DNA of 64,000 bases, taken from NCBI RefSeq assembly GCF_001439685.1, contig NZ_JYLH01000001.1, positions 576,012 through 640,011 of the forward strand. Direction: 5' to 3'. The notes under the pieces are model-generated. The model did no database searches. It worked only from the letters and a program-made list of their open reading frames with translations, and was not told the origin of the DNA. Position numbers and translations under genes: made by a program. Shown here in pieces: positions 28,180-35,892 of this stretch; position 1 is the stretch's first letter, and every line of letters starts with the position of its first letter. Source of the DNA: Pseudomonas libanensis (GTDB lineage: Bacteria; Pseudomonadota; Gammaproteobacteria; Pseudomonadales; Pseudomonadaceae).

Positions 28180-29451
28180 CTATAACGGCAATTGCGTTTC
28201 GCGCCGCAGCTTGTCGCCGGCCGGATGCAACGCTTCGCGCAGAAAGCCAAAGCCGGCACGGCGGTCGAAGCGGAACAGGGTATTGGTGACATACACGTCG
28301 TCGCGCACACCGACCACTTCCACCACCTCGCTGACGCAGCGGCGCCCATCGGGCAGGCGCGTCAGCTGGATCACCACATCCAGTGCGGCGCAGATCATTT
28401 GGCGCAGGGTTTTTTCCGCCACCACGCGGCCGGTCAGGCCTACCAGGGTTTCCAGGCGCAGCAGCGCGTCCTGGGCATTGTTGGCGTGGACGGTGCTCAT
28501 GGAGCCGTCATGGCCGGTGTTCATGGCGGTCATCACGTCGAGTACTTCGACACCGCGAATCTCGCCGAGGATGATGCGGTCCGGGCGCATTCGCAGGGCG
28601 TTGCGGATCAGGTCGCTGGCCTTGACCTCGCCATGCCCTTCGGCATTGGGCGGGCGGGTTTCCAGGCGCACCACATGGGGGTGGCCCAGTTGCAGTTCGG
28701 CCACATCTTCGATGGTGACCAGGCGCTCGTGGGGGTTGATCAATTGGCTGAGGATATTCAGCAGCGTGGTCTTGCCGGTACCGGTACCGCCGCTGATGAG
28801 GATATTGCAGCGTTTGCCCACGGCCTCCTGGAAAAACTCGAAGATGCTCTGGTCGATGGTCTGCATCGCCACCAGGTCGCTGCTCTTGAGCATGTCCTTG
28901 CGGAATTTACGGATCGACAGGCAGGGGCCGTCCAAGGCGATCGGCGGGATGATCGCATTGACCCGGCTGCCGTCGGGCAGGCGTGCATCAACCATCGGCG
29001 ACGACTCATCCAGGCGCCGCCCGAGGGGCGCGAGGATACGCTGCATCACCCGCTCTACATGGTGCGCATCGATAAAGCGCAGGTCGCTCTGGTGCAGCAC
29101 GCCGTCCCGTTCGATAAACACCCGGTGCGGGCCGTTGACCAGGATCTCGGTGACCGACGCATCGCGCAGCAGCACTTCCAACGGGCCGAAACCGGTCAGT
29201 TCATCGACGATTTCTTCGGCCAGGCGCTCCATCTCGTAACGTGAGATCGCCAGGTGCATGCGCGTGATGTACTCGGCCACTTTGTCGATGACAAATTGCG
29301 CCAGGGATTGGCGCGAGCCTTCCAGCAGGTTCTGTCCGGTCTCTTCGATGGCATCGATGATGTAGCGGTGCAGCACCATTTTCAGGCTGTCGTGGTCGTT
29401 GCGCCCGGCGGCTCCACGAGTGGTGGCGCCGAAGAGTTGTTCACCGTTCAT
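28180..29451 (-). CDS. tadA: TadA, ATPase of the Flp pilus (CpaF)
   Basis: A 423-residue secretion ATPase of the VirB11/CpaF family. The Walker A motif is GGTGTGKTT with K227, and downstream are the Walker B-like ILGEIRG and the HDGSMSTVHANN histidine box. It powers both extension and retraction of Tad pili as a cytoplasmic hexamer. The start overlaps the tadZ stop by four bases (29448-29451). Corresponds to PA4302. Confidence 0.95.
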   Translation of the reverse strand: MNGEQLFGATTRGAAGRNDHDSLKMVLHRYIIDAIEETGQNLLEGSRQSLAQFVIDKVAEYITRMHLAISRYEMERLAEEIVDELTGFGPLEVLLRDASVTEILVNGPHRVFIERDGVLHQSDLRFIDAHHVERVMQRILAPLGRRLDESSPMVDARLPDGSRVNAIIPPIALDGPCLSIRKFRKDMLKSSDLVAMQTIDQSIFEFFQEAVGKRCNILISGGTGTGKTTLLNILSQLINPHERLVTIEDVAELQLGHPHVVRLETRPPNAEGHGEVKASDLIRNALRMRPDRIILGEIRGVEVLDVMTAMNTGHDGSMSTVHANNAQDALLRLETLVGLTGRVVAEKTLRQMICAALDVVIQLTRLPDGRRCVSEVVEVVGVRDDVYVTNTLFRFDRRAGFGFLREALHPAGDKLRRETQLPL

Positions 29452-30641
29452 CGACCCGGCCCCAGTAGACGTTCGAACCAGCGCGTTGACGGTTTTTCCA
29501 TGCCCTCGGAACGTTTTGCCAGGCGCTCGCCCAACTGACGCAAGGTGTGGGTAAGGGCTTCGCGCGGGGCCAGGGTGAACAGGCTCTGCCCCTGGTTCTT
29601 GGCGTTCAGGCGCACTTCTGGGCTAAGCGGCAGCACCGCGATGCACTCCAGGCCGAAGCTCTTTTCCAGGGTTTCGGTGTCGGGTGCGCAACCCTTGATA
29701 TAGCGGTCGACCAGCAATCGGGCGTGGTCGAGCTTCATGCCTTTTTCGCGCCACAGGTTCAGCACCGCGAGGTTGCGCCGGCAGTCGAGCACGCCCTGGT
29801 CGGTGCACCACAGCAGTTTGTCGCAGTGGCTGACAAAGGTGCGCAACGGCTCGCTGTCAGCCTGCCCGGTGAGGTTGACCACGATGTGCTGGAAGTGCTG
29901 GCGCAAGGCGCTGAGCAACATGTACAGCTCGGCGGCGCTGGTCACTTCCAGGGGTTCGTCGCTGGCGGCATAAGCGAGGATGCGCAGGCCCTCGTCGGTG
30001 CTGGTGAAGGCGCTGTTGATCAGTGTGGTGTCAAGACGGCGCAGGTGGCGCAAGGCGTCGCCGAAATTGAAGCTACTCTCCAGGCCCAGCAGCGCCAGGC
30101 TGTCGCCCCGCGGCAAGCCGAGGTCGAGCAGCAGTGTCTGTTGACCGCTCTTTTGCACCACCATCGCCAAGTGGCTGGCGATCAGGGCGCCATCGGTATT
30201 GCCTTGGGTGCCGTAGAGCACCGTCAGGCCACCAAGGTGGGCGTTCGGCGCGGTGGGCGGCAGGCGCTTGCTCATGCGTCGCACCAACCCGGCCACTTCG
30301 CTGGAGCGTGAACCATAGGCGACAAAATCCCGGGCGCCGGCGCGCATCGCATTCAGTACCAACTGGTTGTCCATGCCGTCGCCGAGGGCGACCACGGCCA
30401 GCATCGGCTTGGCTTCCAGGGCGCCTTCGATCAGGGCGCTCTGGGCCACCAGGTGTTCGCGGTCCAGGCTCACGAACACCAGGTTGGCGAAGGTCACGTC
30501 CACCAGTGCCAGCAATTCATCCAGGTTGCCACCGCCGACGCTGATCACTTGGCCAAGCGGGGCCAGCGCGCCCTGCAGCCACTCCAGGTCGGTGTTGTTG
30601 CGAGTGATTGCCAGGAAGGTCTGGCCCAGGCTATCGCTCAT
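29448..30641 (-). CDS. tadZ: TadZ/CpaE, pilus-localising ParA-like protein
   Basis: 397 residues: an atypical receiver-like domain (about 1-130) and a MinD/ParA-like domain (about 145-370). The position of the deviant Walker A motif reads YGTQGNTDGALIA, lacking the two Lys of KGGxGKT, so ATP hydrolysis is doubtful; TadZ proteins are known to be atypical ParAs. Later ParA features (LLLDLGLPRGD, LLVDRYI) are kept. TadZ places the pilus machine at a cell pole. It overlaps both rcpA and tadA by four bases. Corresponds to PA4303. Confidence 0.9.
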   Translation of the reverse strand: MSDSLGQTFLAITRNNTDLEWLQGALAPLGQVISVGGGNLDELLALVDVTFANLVFVSLDREHLVAQSALIEGALEAKPMLAVVALGDGMDNQLVLNAMRAGARDFVAYGSRSSEVAGLVRRMSKRLPPTAPNAHLGGLTVLYGTQGNTDGALIASHLAMVVQKSGQQTLLLDLGLPRGDSLALLGLESSFNFGDALRHLRRLDTTLINSAFTSTDEGLRILAYAASDEPLEVTSAAELYMLLSALRQHFQHIVVNLTGQADSEPLRTFVSHCDKLLWCTDQGVLDCRRNLAVLNLWREKGMKLDHARLLVDRYIKGCAPDTETLEKSFGLECIAVLPLSPEVRLNAKNQGQSLFTLAPREALTHTLRQLGERLAKRSEGMEKPSTRWFERLLGPGR

Positions 30642-31843
30642 TGGGAAAGTCCACTGCGACGGTCGAAGTTGCCGTTTTCAAGAAAGAACAGGCGGAACCA
30701 GTTCGGGTCATAGTTGCGCAGTTTTTCGCCGGGCAACGACGGCAACTGTGCGTTGGCCGCCAATGGCCGGACCAGGTGCGGGGTGACAATCATCAGCAGC
30801 TCTTTTTCCTCGCTGCGAATATTGGAGTCGCGGAAAAACGCGCCAATGATCGGGATATCGCCCAGGCCCGGGAGCTTGGCGATGGTGGAACGGTTGGTGC
30901 TGCTGATCAGGCCACTGATCACGAAGCTTTCGCCATCGGCCAGCGACACGCTGGTGTCGGTGCGTCGTACGGTCAGGGCGGGCACCTGGATGCCCTCGAT
31001 CTGGATCGCGTTGTTGTAATCCAGTTCGCTGACTTCCGGTGCGACCTTCAGGGCGATGCGGTTGTGATCGATCACTGTGGGCGTCAGGGTCAAGCGGATA
31101 CCGAACTCCTTGTACTCGATGGAGATGGTATCGCTGCCGGCACTGGGTACCGGGATCGGCACTTCGCCACCAGCCAGGAAGGTCGCGCTCTGGCCGCTCA
31201 TGGCCACCAGGCTCGGACGCGCCAGGGTGTAGGCAAAGCCACTACTTTCCAGGGCGTTGATCAACGCCTTGACCCGGCCACCGCCAAACCCGATGTTGAA
31301 ACTGTCAGCGCTCACCGGCAGCTTGAACACGCTCTCCGCTGGGGAGAGCAGGTCGGGGCTGCCGAGGAAGAAATTCTTGCCCATGCCGAGGATCTTGGTG
31401 CTGGCCTCCTTGAGCTTGGTGCGGCTGACTTCGACGAAGCGGATATCGGTCTGCACCTGGCTGGGCAGTGTCGGGTCTTCGGAGGGCAACAGGGATTGGC
31501 TGGTCAGCGCCGAAGTTGCCTTGCCCTTGACGAACACCATGCTCTGGCGCGGTGTGGTCGAACAGCTCGTCCACACCATCAGGCTGGTGGCGCCCGTGCC
31601 GACGCCGGTCAGCAGAAAATTGCGCTCGCCATTGACGCGCACGTCGGCGATTTTCGGGTCACCAATGGCCAGGCGCGTGATCGCCACCGGAGAGTGCAGT
31701 TCGGTTTGCAAACCCTCGCCCACCTCAACCACAGCGGGCAGTTGGCCCAGGGCGTTGCAGTTACCCGATGCTGCCATCGCCATGCCCACGGGCAAGCACG
31801 GCAGCATCAAGGCCAAGGCCAATTGAGCGTAGCGTTGGCTCAT
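30638..31843 (-). CDS. rcpA: RcpA/CpaC, outer-membrane secretin of the Flp pilus
   Basis: 401 residues: signal peptide (1-24, ending AMA-A), an N0-type pilus domain (about 40-110), a BON-like stretch and the secretin core (about 200-385) with VPVPSAGSDTISIEYKEFG nearby and the closing TPHLVRPL. It forms the outer-membrane channel for the Flp fibre. It is 19 bases after rcpC and overlaps tadZ by four bases. Corresponds to PA4304. Confidence 0.93.
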   Translation of the reverse strand: MSQRYAQLALALMLPCLPVGMAMAASGNCNALGQLPAVVEVGEGLQTELHSPVAITRLAIGDPKIADVRVNGERNFLLTGVGTGATSLMVWTSCSTTPRQSMVFVKGKATSALTSQSLLPSEDPTLPSQVQTDIRFVEVSRTKLKEASTKILGMGKNFFLGSPDLLSPAESVFKLPVSADSFNIGFGGGRVKALINALESSGFAYTLARPSLVAMSGQSATFLAGGEVPIPVPSAGSDTISIEYKEFGIRLTLTPTVIDHNRIALKVAPEVSELDYNNAIQIEGIQVPALTVRRTDTSVSLADGESFVISGLISSTNRSTIAKLPGLGDIPIIGAFFRDSNIRSEEKELLMIVTPHLVRPLAANAQLPSLPGEKLRNYDPNWFRLFFLENGNFDRRSGLSQ

Positions 31844-31862
31844 TCAAGGCATCCTTGTTCAA

Positions 31863-32807
31863 TCAGGGGGTTTGGGGTGCTGATGCTGCGCCGCGAATCA
31901 CTTCGACGCCGCGACGCTGGCCGGTGTCGGCAATCGTGGGGGCGATTTTCTTCGGCGGTCCGCTGAGGGCTAATTGGGTGAATTGGTAGAGGTCGCGGTT
32001 GGCGCTTTGTACCTTGTCCGGGGTGTCGCTTTCGCCGGCCCAGTAGCGGCTGAGCAGTTGCTCGTCGGCGCTGCGCACGGCCAGGCGCAAGGTGCCTGCC
32101 TGGGAGGCGAGCATCAGCCGGCTCAGCAACGCTTCGGGCACTGCCAACACAACACTGCGCGCGGCGGTACGCCGTTGTGCAGCTTGGGCGCGCTCTTCGG
32201 CAGTGGCCGGTGGGGGCACTGCCGGTGTGCCGTCGTTGGCCAGCCCCAATTGGTCGCCGACGCTGAGCAGGCGAATTGCGGGAATGATCACCTGCGCCGA
32301 TTGCTCGGCATTGGCGTTGTCCTGGCGCAGGAACAGCAAGACGTCGACGTAATCGCCGGGGCTCAGTTGGCCACCGGCACCGATGACCTCATCGACGGCG
32401 ACCGCCAGCGCGCGTTCATTCGCACGGATCATGCGGGCCAGCGGCCCACCGGCGTTGAAGCTTTCATCGTTTAGCCAGGTGCCGGCACTCAGAGCGCGCA
32501 AGGGCGTGCGGCCGATGGCCTGGTCAACGCTGGTCAGGCTGCCGGCCGGTACGATGCGCAGTTTTTCCACGGCGACATCAGCAGCGGTGAGAGGCACAAA
32601 AGGCGCAACCGTGTGCACCAGTACCACGACGGGCTGGCGGGTCTGGTCTTCCACGATCGCAACGGTTTTTTCAACGGAAATGACAGGTTCTGGCGAGGGC
32701 GCTACGGCGGGTGCCGGCGGACGGCTCAGCACCAAGCCCCAATACCCTGCAACCAAGGCTCCGATAAGCAGCAAGCCAGCCAGGACCATGCTGATACGAC
32801 TGTTCAT
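31863..32807 (-). CDS. rcpC: RcpC/CpaB, Flp pilus assembly protein
   Basis: 314 residues: one N-terminal membrane segment (about 6-26), a proline-rich linker, an SAF domain (about 55-125) and a RcpC/CpaB domain (about 130-250). CpaB proteins sit in the periplasm at the base of the secretin. It is the first gene of the eight-gene leftward operon ending in DUF3613 and is divergent from flp across a 335-base regulatory gap. Corresponds to PA4305. Confidence 0.92.
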   Translation of the reverse strand: MNSRISMVLAGLLLIGALVAGYWGLVLSRPPAPAVAPSPEPVISVEKTVAIVEDQTRQPVVVLVHTVAPFVPLTAADVAVEKLRIVPAGSLTSVDQAIGRTPLRALSAGTWLNDESFNAGGPLARMIRANERALAVAVDEVIGAGGQLSPGDYVDVLLFLRQDNANAEQSAQVIIPAIRLLSVGDQLGLANDGTPAVPPPATAEERAQAAQRRTAARSVVLAVPEALLSRLMLASQAGTLRLAVRSADEQLLSRYWAGESDTPDKVQSANRDLYQFTQLALSGPPKKIAPTIADTGQRRGVEVIRGAASAPQTP

Positions 32808-33142
32808 GACGGCGCTCCCTATCCTGTTGCACTGCTTTTATTCCCGTTAATCCAAACGAGTTAAATTCGCAACTTGGCTGTGATGAACAACTAACGATTT
32901 GGCTATTTGACGGTAGCTCAGCTAGGACAAAATGCCATTACCGCATTGAAAAATTATCTGTAGTCTAAATCACACCCCCGTGAAAACGGACTTGGGACGG
33001 CGGCGCTGTGACTAATACTTTGTGATTAATGCGTTCTTACACTTGTGAGTGTCAAGTTTGTTGACAATGCTCTAGTGGCACACGGCAATCATCGTGCGGG
33101 CCAGCAGTAACGGCGCTTTGTGGCGCATGAAGGAGAAGTCTG
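32808..33142. promoter_or_regulatory. rcpC-flp divergent regulatory region
   Basis: An AT-richer gap of 335 bases. It holds five TGTGA sites on either strand (32879+, 32974-, 33007+, 33021+, 33044+), of which two form a tandem repeat, TGTGACTAATAC and TGTGATTAATGC, 14 bases apart. ACTTG-N7-CAAGT (33041-33057) abuts a TTGACA (33061-33066) with only a weak -10 (GGCAAT, 33084). A weak core promoter with upstream repeats suggests an activated promoter, plausibly by PprB; the link is inferred. Confidence 0.55.
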
Positions 33143-33340
33143 ATGATCCTTGACCTGTTCTTGAAATTTTACATTCACGCTCAGTTATTCTTGCGTCGCA
33201 GAGACGGGGCTTCGGCCATTGAATATGTGATTATCGTGGCGATAGTTGCATTGGTAATCATTGGGTTCGGTACTGGGCTGGGCGATAAAATAAAAGGCGT
33301 TTTCCAGCAGGTGTCCGATGCGCTGCCAGCAGCGACTTAA
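33143..33340 (+). CDS. flp: Flp type IVb prepilin
   Basis: A 65-residue major pilin. The 22-residue leader is long and contains RRRDG; predicted cleavage by FppA follows Gly22. The mature part begins ASAIEYVIIVAIV, with Glu at +5 and Tyr at +6, the Flp signature, then a hydrophobic helix and a short acidic tail. GAAGGAGAAG gives a strong ribosome site. The pilin polymerises into long bundled fibres for surface adhesion. It is transcribed away from the rest of the tad operon. Confidence 0.95.
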   Translation: MILDLFLKFYIHAQLFLRRRDGASAIEYVIIVAIVALVIIGFGTGLGDKIKGVFQQVSDALPAAT

Positions 33341-33393
33341 CCGTAAGGGCTGTAGGTTGTCGTTCCGATAATCTTTTTTATCAGGTACTGCCC

Positions 33394-33798
33394 ATGAGCC
33401 ACCCTTCGTCACTACGCCAGCAAATCCTATTGGTGGATGACGAGGAGGATGCGCTGGTTGAGTTAGCCGAATCCCTCGAAAACGAGGGATTCGTCTGTTT
33501 CACTTCCACCTCCGTTACTTTCGCCCTGCAAGAATTGACACTTCATCCTGATATAGCGTTGGTCATCACCGACCTGCGCATGCCCGAGGAGAGCGGAATT
33601 TCCTTGATCAAGCGCTTGCGCGAACACACCTCGCGCTCGCATTTGCCGGTGATCGTGATGTCCGGTCATGCCGAGATGGATGATGTCAGTGACATGCTGC
33701 GCCTGCAGGTGCTGGATCTGTTCCGCAAGCCGATCTATCTGGTGCGCTTGATCGATACCCTCAACAGCCTGTTTCCCCTCTCTACACCTGGTCGGTAA
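33394..33798 (+). CDS. Stand-alone receiver-domain response regulator
   Basis: 134 residues consisting of one receiver domain: acidic pocket VDDEED (14-19), phospho-acceptor Asp60 in VITDLRMP, Ser/Thr at VMSGHA and Lys in FRKPIY. There is no output domain. It lies 53 bases after flp on the same strand, with no clear terminator between, so it may be co-transcribed with the pilin. I recall no equivalent at the P. aeruginosa locus. It could divert phosphate from PprA or interact with TadZ; both are inference. Confidence 0.85.
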   Translation: MSHPSSLRQQILLVDDEEDALVELAESLENEGFVCFTSTSVTFALQELTLHPDIALVITDLRMPEESGISLIKRLREHTSRSHLPVIVMSGHAEMDDVSDMLRLQVLDLFRKPIYLVRLIDTLNSLFPLSTPGR

Positions 33799-33815
33799 CG
33801 GGCGGACGCCGCTCA

Positions 33816-33937
33816 AATGTGGGAGCGGGCTTGCTCGCGAAAAGCGCTATGGCGGACGACCGGGATATGTGCTCATTCCAACCCAATTAAATGGCCGACC
33901 CGAAGGTCGCCTTCGCAGGCAAGCCAGCTCCCACATT
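33816..33937. repeat. REP doublet
   Basis: AATGTGGGAGCGGGCTTGCT on the left and GGCAAGCCAGCTCCCACATT on the right, about 60 bases apart, form an inverted REP pair. The middle part is diverged. It separates the convergent regulator and TpsB genes. Confidence 0.8.
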
Positions 33938-33983
33938 GGATCGAGGGGCGTCAGGGAAATAGGCGCCGGCTGTCGGGCCGTCA

Positions 33984-34008
33984 CGGGAGCAAGCTCCCTC
34001 GCCACAAG
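33984..34008. repeat. Degenerate REP hairpin
   Basis: CGGGAGCAAGCTCCCTCGCC is a short REP-like stem (GGGAGC/GCTCCC) just before the 3' end of the TpsB gene. Confidence 0.5.
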
Positions 34009-34024
34009 TTCCGCGCCGCCCCCT

Positions 34025-35707
34025 TCACAGCTGATAACTGAAACTCAGCGTATACCGTGGCCTGCGGTTAAAGCTGTCCAGGGCGATATCCGACATTGGC
34101 TTGGCCGCCTCCAGCGCGATGTTGTAGTACTTCTTGTCGCCAAAGCGTAAACCCACCGCCGCCGAGGACATGTCGCTGGCCTTGACCGGCAGGTCGTTGA
34201 ACCAGGTCTTGGCGCGGTCCAGTACCACGTAGGGTTGCACAACCCTCACCCAGTTGCCGGCGCGATTGAAACTGTAGTTGACCTCATACGCCACGCCCCA
34301 GCCCTTGTCGCCCGAGCCCTGGTCGTCAGGGTAGCCACGCCCGAAATTTTGCCCGCCGAAGGTGGCGCGTTCGCTGTCGGGCAAGGTGTTGTTGCTCCAG
34401 TACAACGCACCTGAGAGCACGCCTTGCCAGTTGTCGAAGAACTTGTCGCTTTGCACGCCGGAGAGGCGCAGGCGGAAGAAGTCGAGGTCGGGTTTTGCCA
34501 CGTCCAGGTCACTGCGCGCCTTGGCGCCAAAACCGTCGATGCCTTGGTACAGGCCGCCGCTGATGATGCGTAACCGGCGTGCGTCAGCCTTGCGCCAATC
34601 ACCCTCGAAGGCGAGGGCGCGCAGGTTGGATTCGATGTCGAAACTCAGCGGGTAGCCCACCAGCTTGTAACGGGTGGTCTGGTCCACCACGTACAGGCGT
34701 GTGCTCAGGGTCAATGACTCGGTAGGAGAGGCGATAAACGGGTGGCTCAGGCCGATGGAATAGCGATCGATCGACTGGTGCGGCTTGAGCTCGAAGCCGC
34801 CGTCCAGTTGCACGTTGCTGTTGGGGTCGGCGCGATAGCGTTCGGCGGCGAGCGCCAGTTGGGTGCCCTCGGCATTGATGAACTGGTTGTAGTCCACACG
34901 GTAGTAATGCTCTTTGTCCTCGCCGGGCGGGAACAGGCCGCTGACGGTTAGCTGTTCGCCCATGAACGTCTGCGAATTGCTGGTGGCGCTGAGCAAGGCT
35001 TGCGTACCACCACGGCTTTTCTGTACCAGGCTCATGCTGGTGGTGAAAGGCTTGCGGCTGGCCTGGATCTGCATGTGCGTGGCGCCATCGGTTGTGCCGG
35101 GCGGCGGTACCTGGGCTTGTACGGTCAGGCCGGGAATGCGGCTCATCAGCGTGGTGTAGCGCTCGAAGGTCTTGCGCGTCAGCGGGCGTTCGGCCAACAA
35201 CTTTTGCGCCAGTTTATCGACGTAGGCCGACACCGAGCCGATGTCGCCGGTTTGCTGGTAGTCCTTGATGTAACCCTCTACCAGGACGACGCGGACCAGA
35301 CCGTTTTCGAAATTTTGCTGCGGCAGGAACGCATAGGACAGCAGGTAACCGTCCTCCTGGTAGCGACGGGTGATACCACGGGTCGCTTCGATCAACTGTG
35401 CGAGGTTGGTCTCGTGACCAATCAGCGGTGCGTAGACTTGGGCCGTCTCGGTAAGCGGGTAAATGGTTCCGCCTTCGATCTGCAGCTTGCCGATGGTGAC
35501 CTTGGTGTCCATCAATAAGGGTTGGCCGGCAGTCGGCGACGTTTCAGGCACTTGGGTTTTCGGCGTGACCGGTCGGTAGGCGTCAGCGGGCAGGTTGGGG
35601 ACCGGCAGGGTGCGGATCGTGTCGTTACTGTTCAAAAAGCTGGGAAGGGGCTCGGCCTGTACGTAGGCACTGAGGGTCATCAATAACAACGGTGTCAACA
35701 CGCGCAT
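34025..35707 (-). CDS. TpsB-type outer-membrane transporter (ShlB/FhaC/HecB family)
   Basis: 560 residues: signal peptide ending SAYVQA, a linker, POTRA domains (about 70-230) with typical VRVVLVEGYI, and a 16-strand barrel (about 250-560) ending in Phe-rich FSYQL. The L6 motif of the Omp85/TpsB superfamily is visible as GGQNFGRGY (R457-Y459). The family secretes one large TpsA exoprotein, usually encoded next door, but no TpsA gene lies in this window. The start is ATG 35707 after GGAG at good spacing; three earlier in-frame Met codons were rejected. It has its own promoter, because a terminator precedes it. Confidence 0.9.
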   Translation of the reverse strand: MRVLTPLLLMTLSAYVQAEPLPSFLNSNDTIRTLPVPNLPADAYRPVTPKTQVPETSPTAGQPLLMDTKVTIGKLQIEGGTIYPLTETAQVYAPLIGHETNLAQLIEATRGITRRYQEDGYLLSYAFLPQQNFENGLVRVVLVEGYIKDYQQTGDIGSVSAYVDKLAQKLLAERPLTRKTFERYTTLMSRIPGLTVQAQVPPPGTTDGATHMQIQASRKPFTTSMSLVQKSRGGTQALLSATSNSQTFMGEQLTVSGLFPPGEDKEHYYRVDYNQFINAEGTQLALAAERYRADPNSNVQLDGGFELKPHQSIDRYSIGLSHPFIASPTESLTLSTRLYVVDQTTRYKLVGYPLSFDIESNLRALAFEGDWRKADARRLRIISGGLYQGIDGFGAKARSDLDVAKPDLDFFRLRLSGVQSDKFFDNWQGVLSGALYWSNNTLPDSERATFGGQNFGRGYPDDQGSGDKGWGVAYEVNYSFNRAGNWVRVVQPYVVLDRAKTWFNDLPVKASDMSSAAVGLRFGDKKYYNIALEAAKPMSDIALDSFNRRPRYTLSFSYQL

Positions 35708-35805
35708 AGGACACTCCATGGTCAACTGCAGCAGCGCTTCGGGGCCGCCGGGTTCTGGGACGCGGTTCGGCAGGGCGGCGGTTCATCACCTATGTTGCCG
35801 CCCAT

Positions 35806-35840
35806 AAAAAAGACGAGAGACTGATGAGGGTCTCTCGTCT
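35806..35840 (-). terminator. Rho-independent terminator of the Gly/Thr-rich lipoprotein gene
   Basis: On the minus strand GACGAGAGAC and GTCTCTCGTC form a perfect 10-bp stem around a 7-base loop, followed by TTTTTT. It lies about 50 bases after the stop of the lipoprotein gene and before the TpsB gene, isolating the two transcripts. Confidence 0.9.
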
Positions 35841-35892
35841 CAACCAAGCGTAGGCGCTGTAGGGGAGGCCGTCTAATCGGCCAGGTGCAATT

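Noticed and set aside
33076..33096. Possible sigma-54 promoter before flp (TGGCAC at 33076)
   Set aside because: The -24 element matches, but TTGC is missing at the -12 position.
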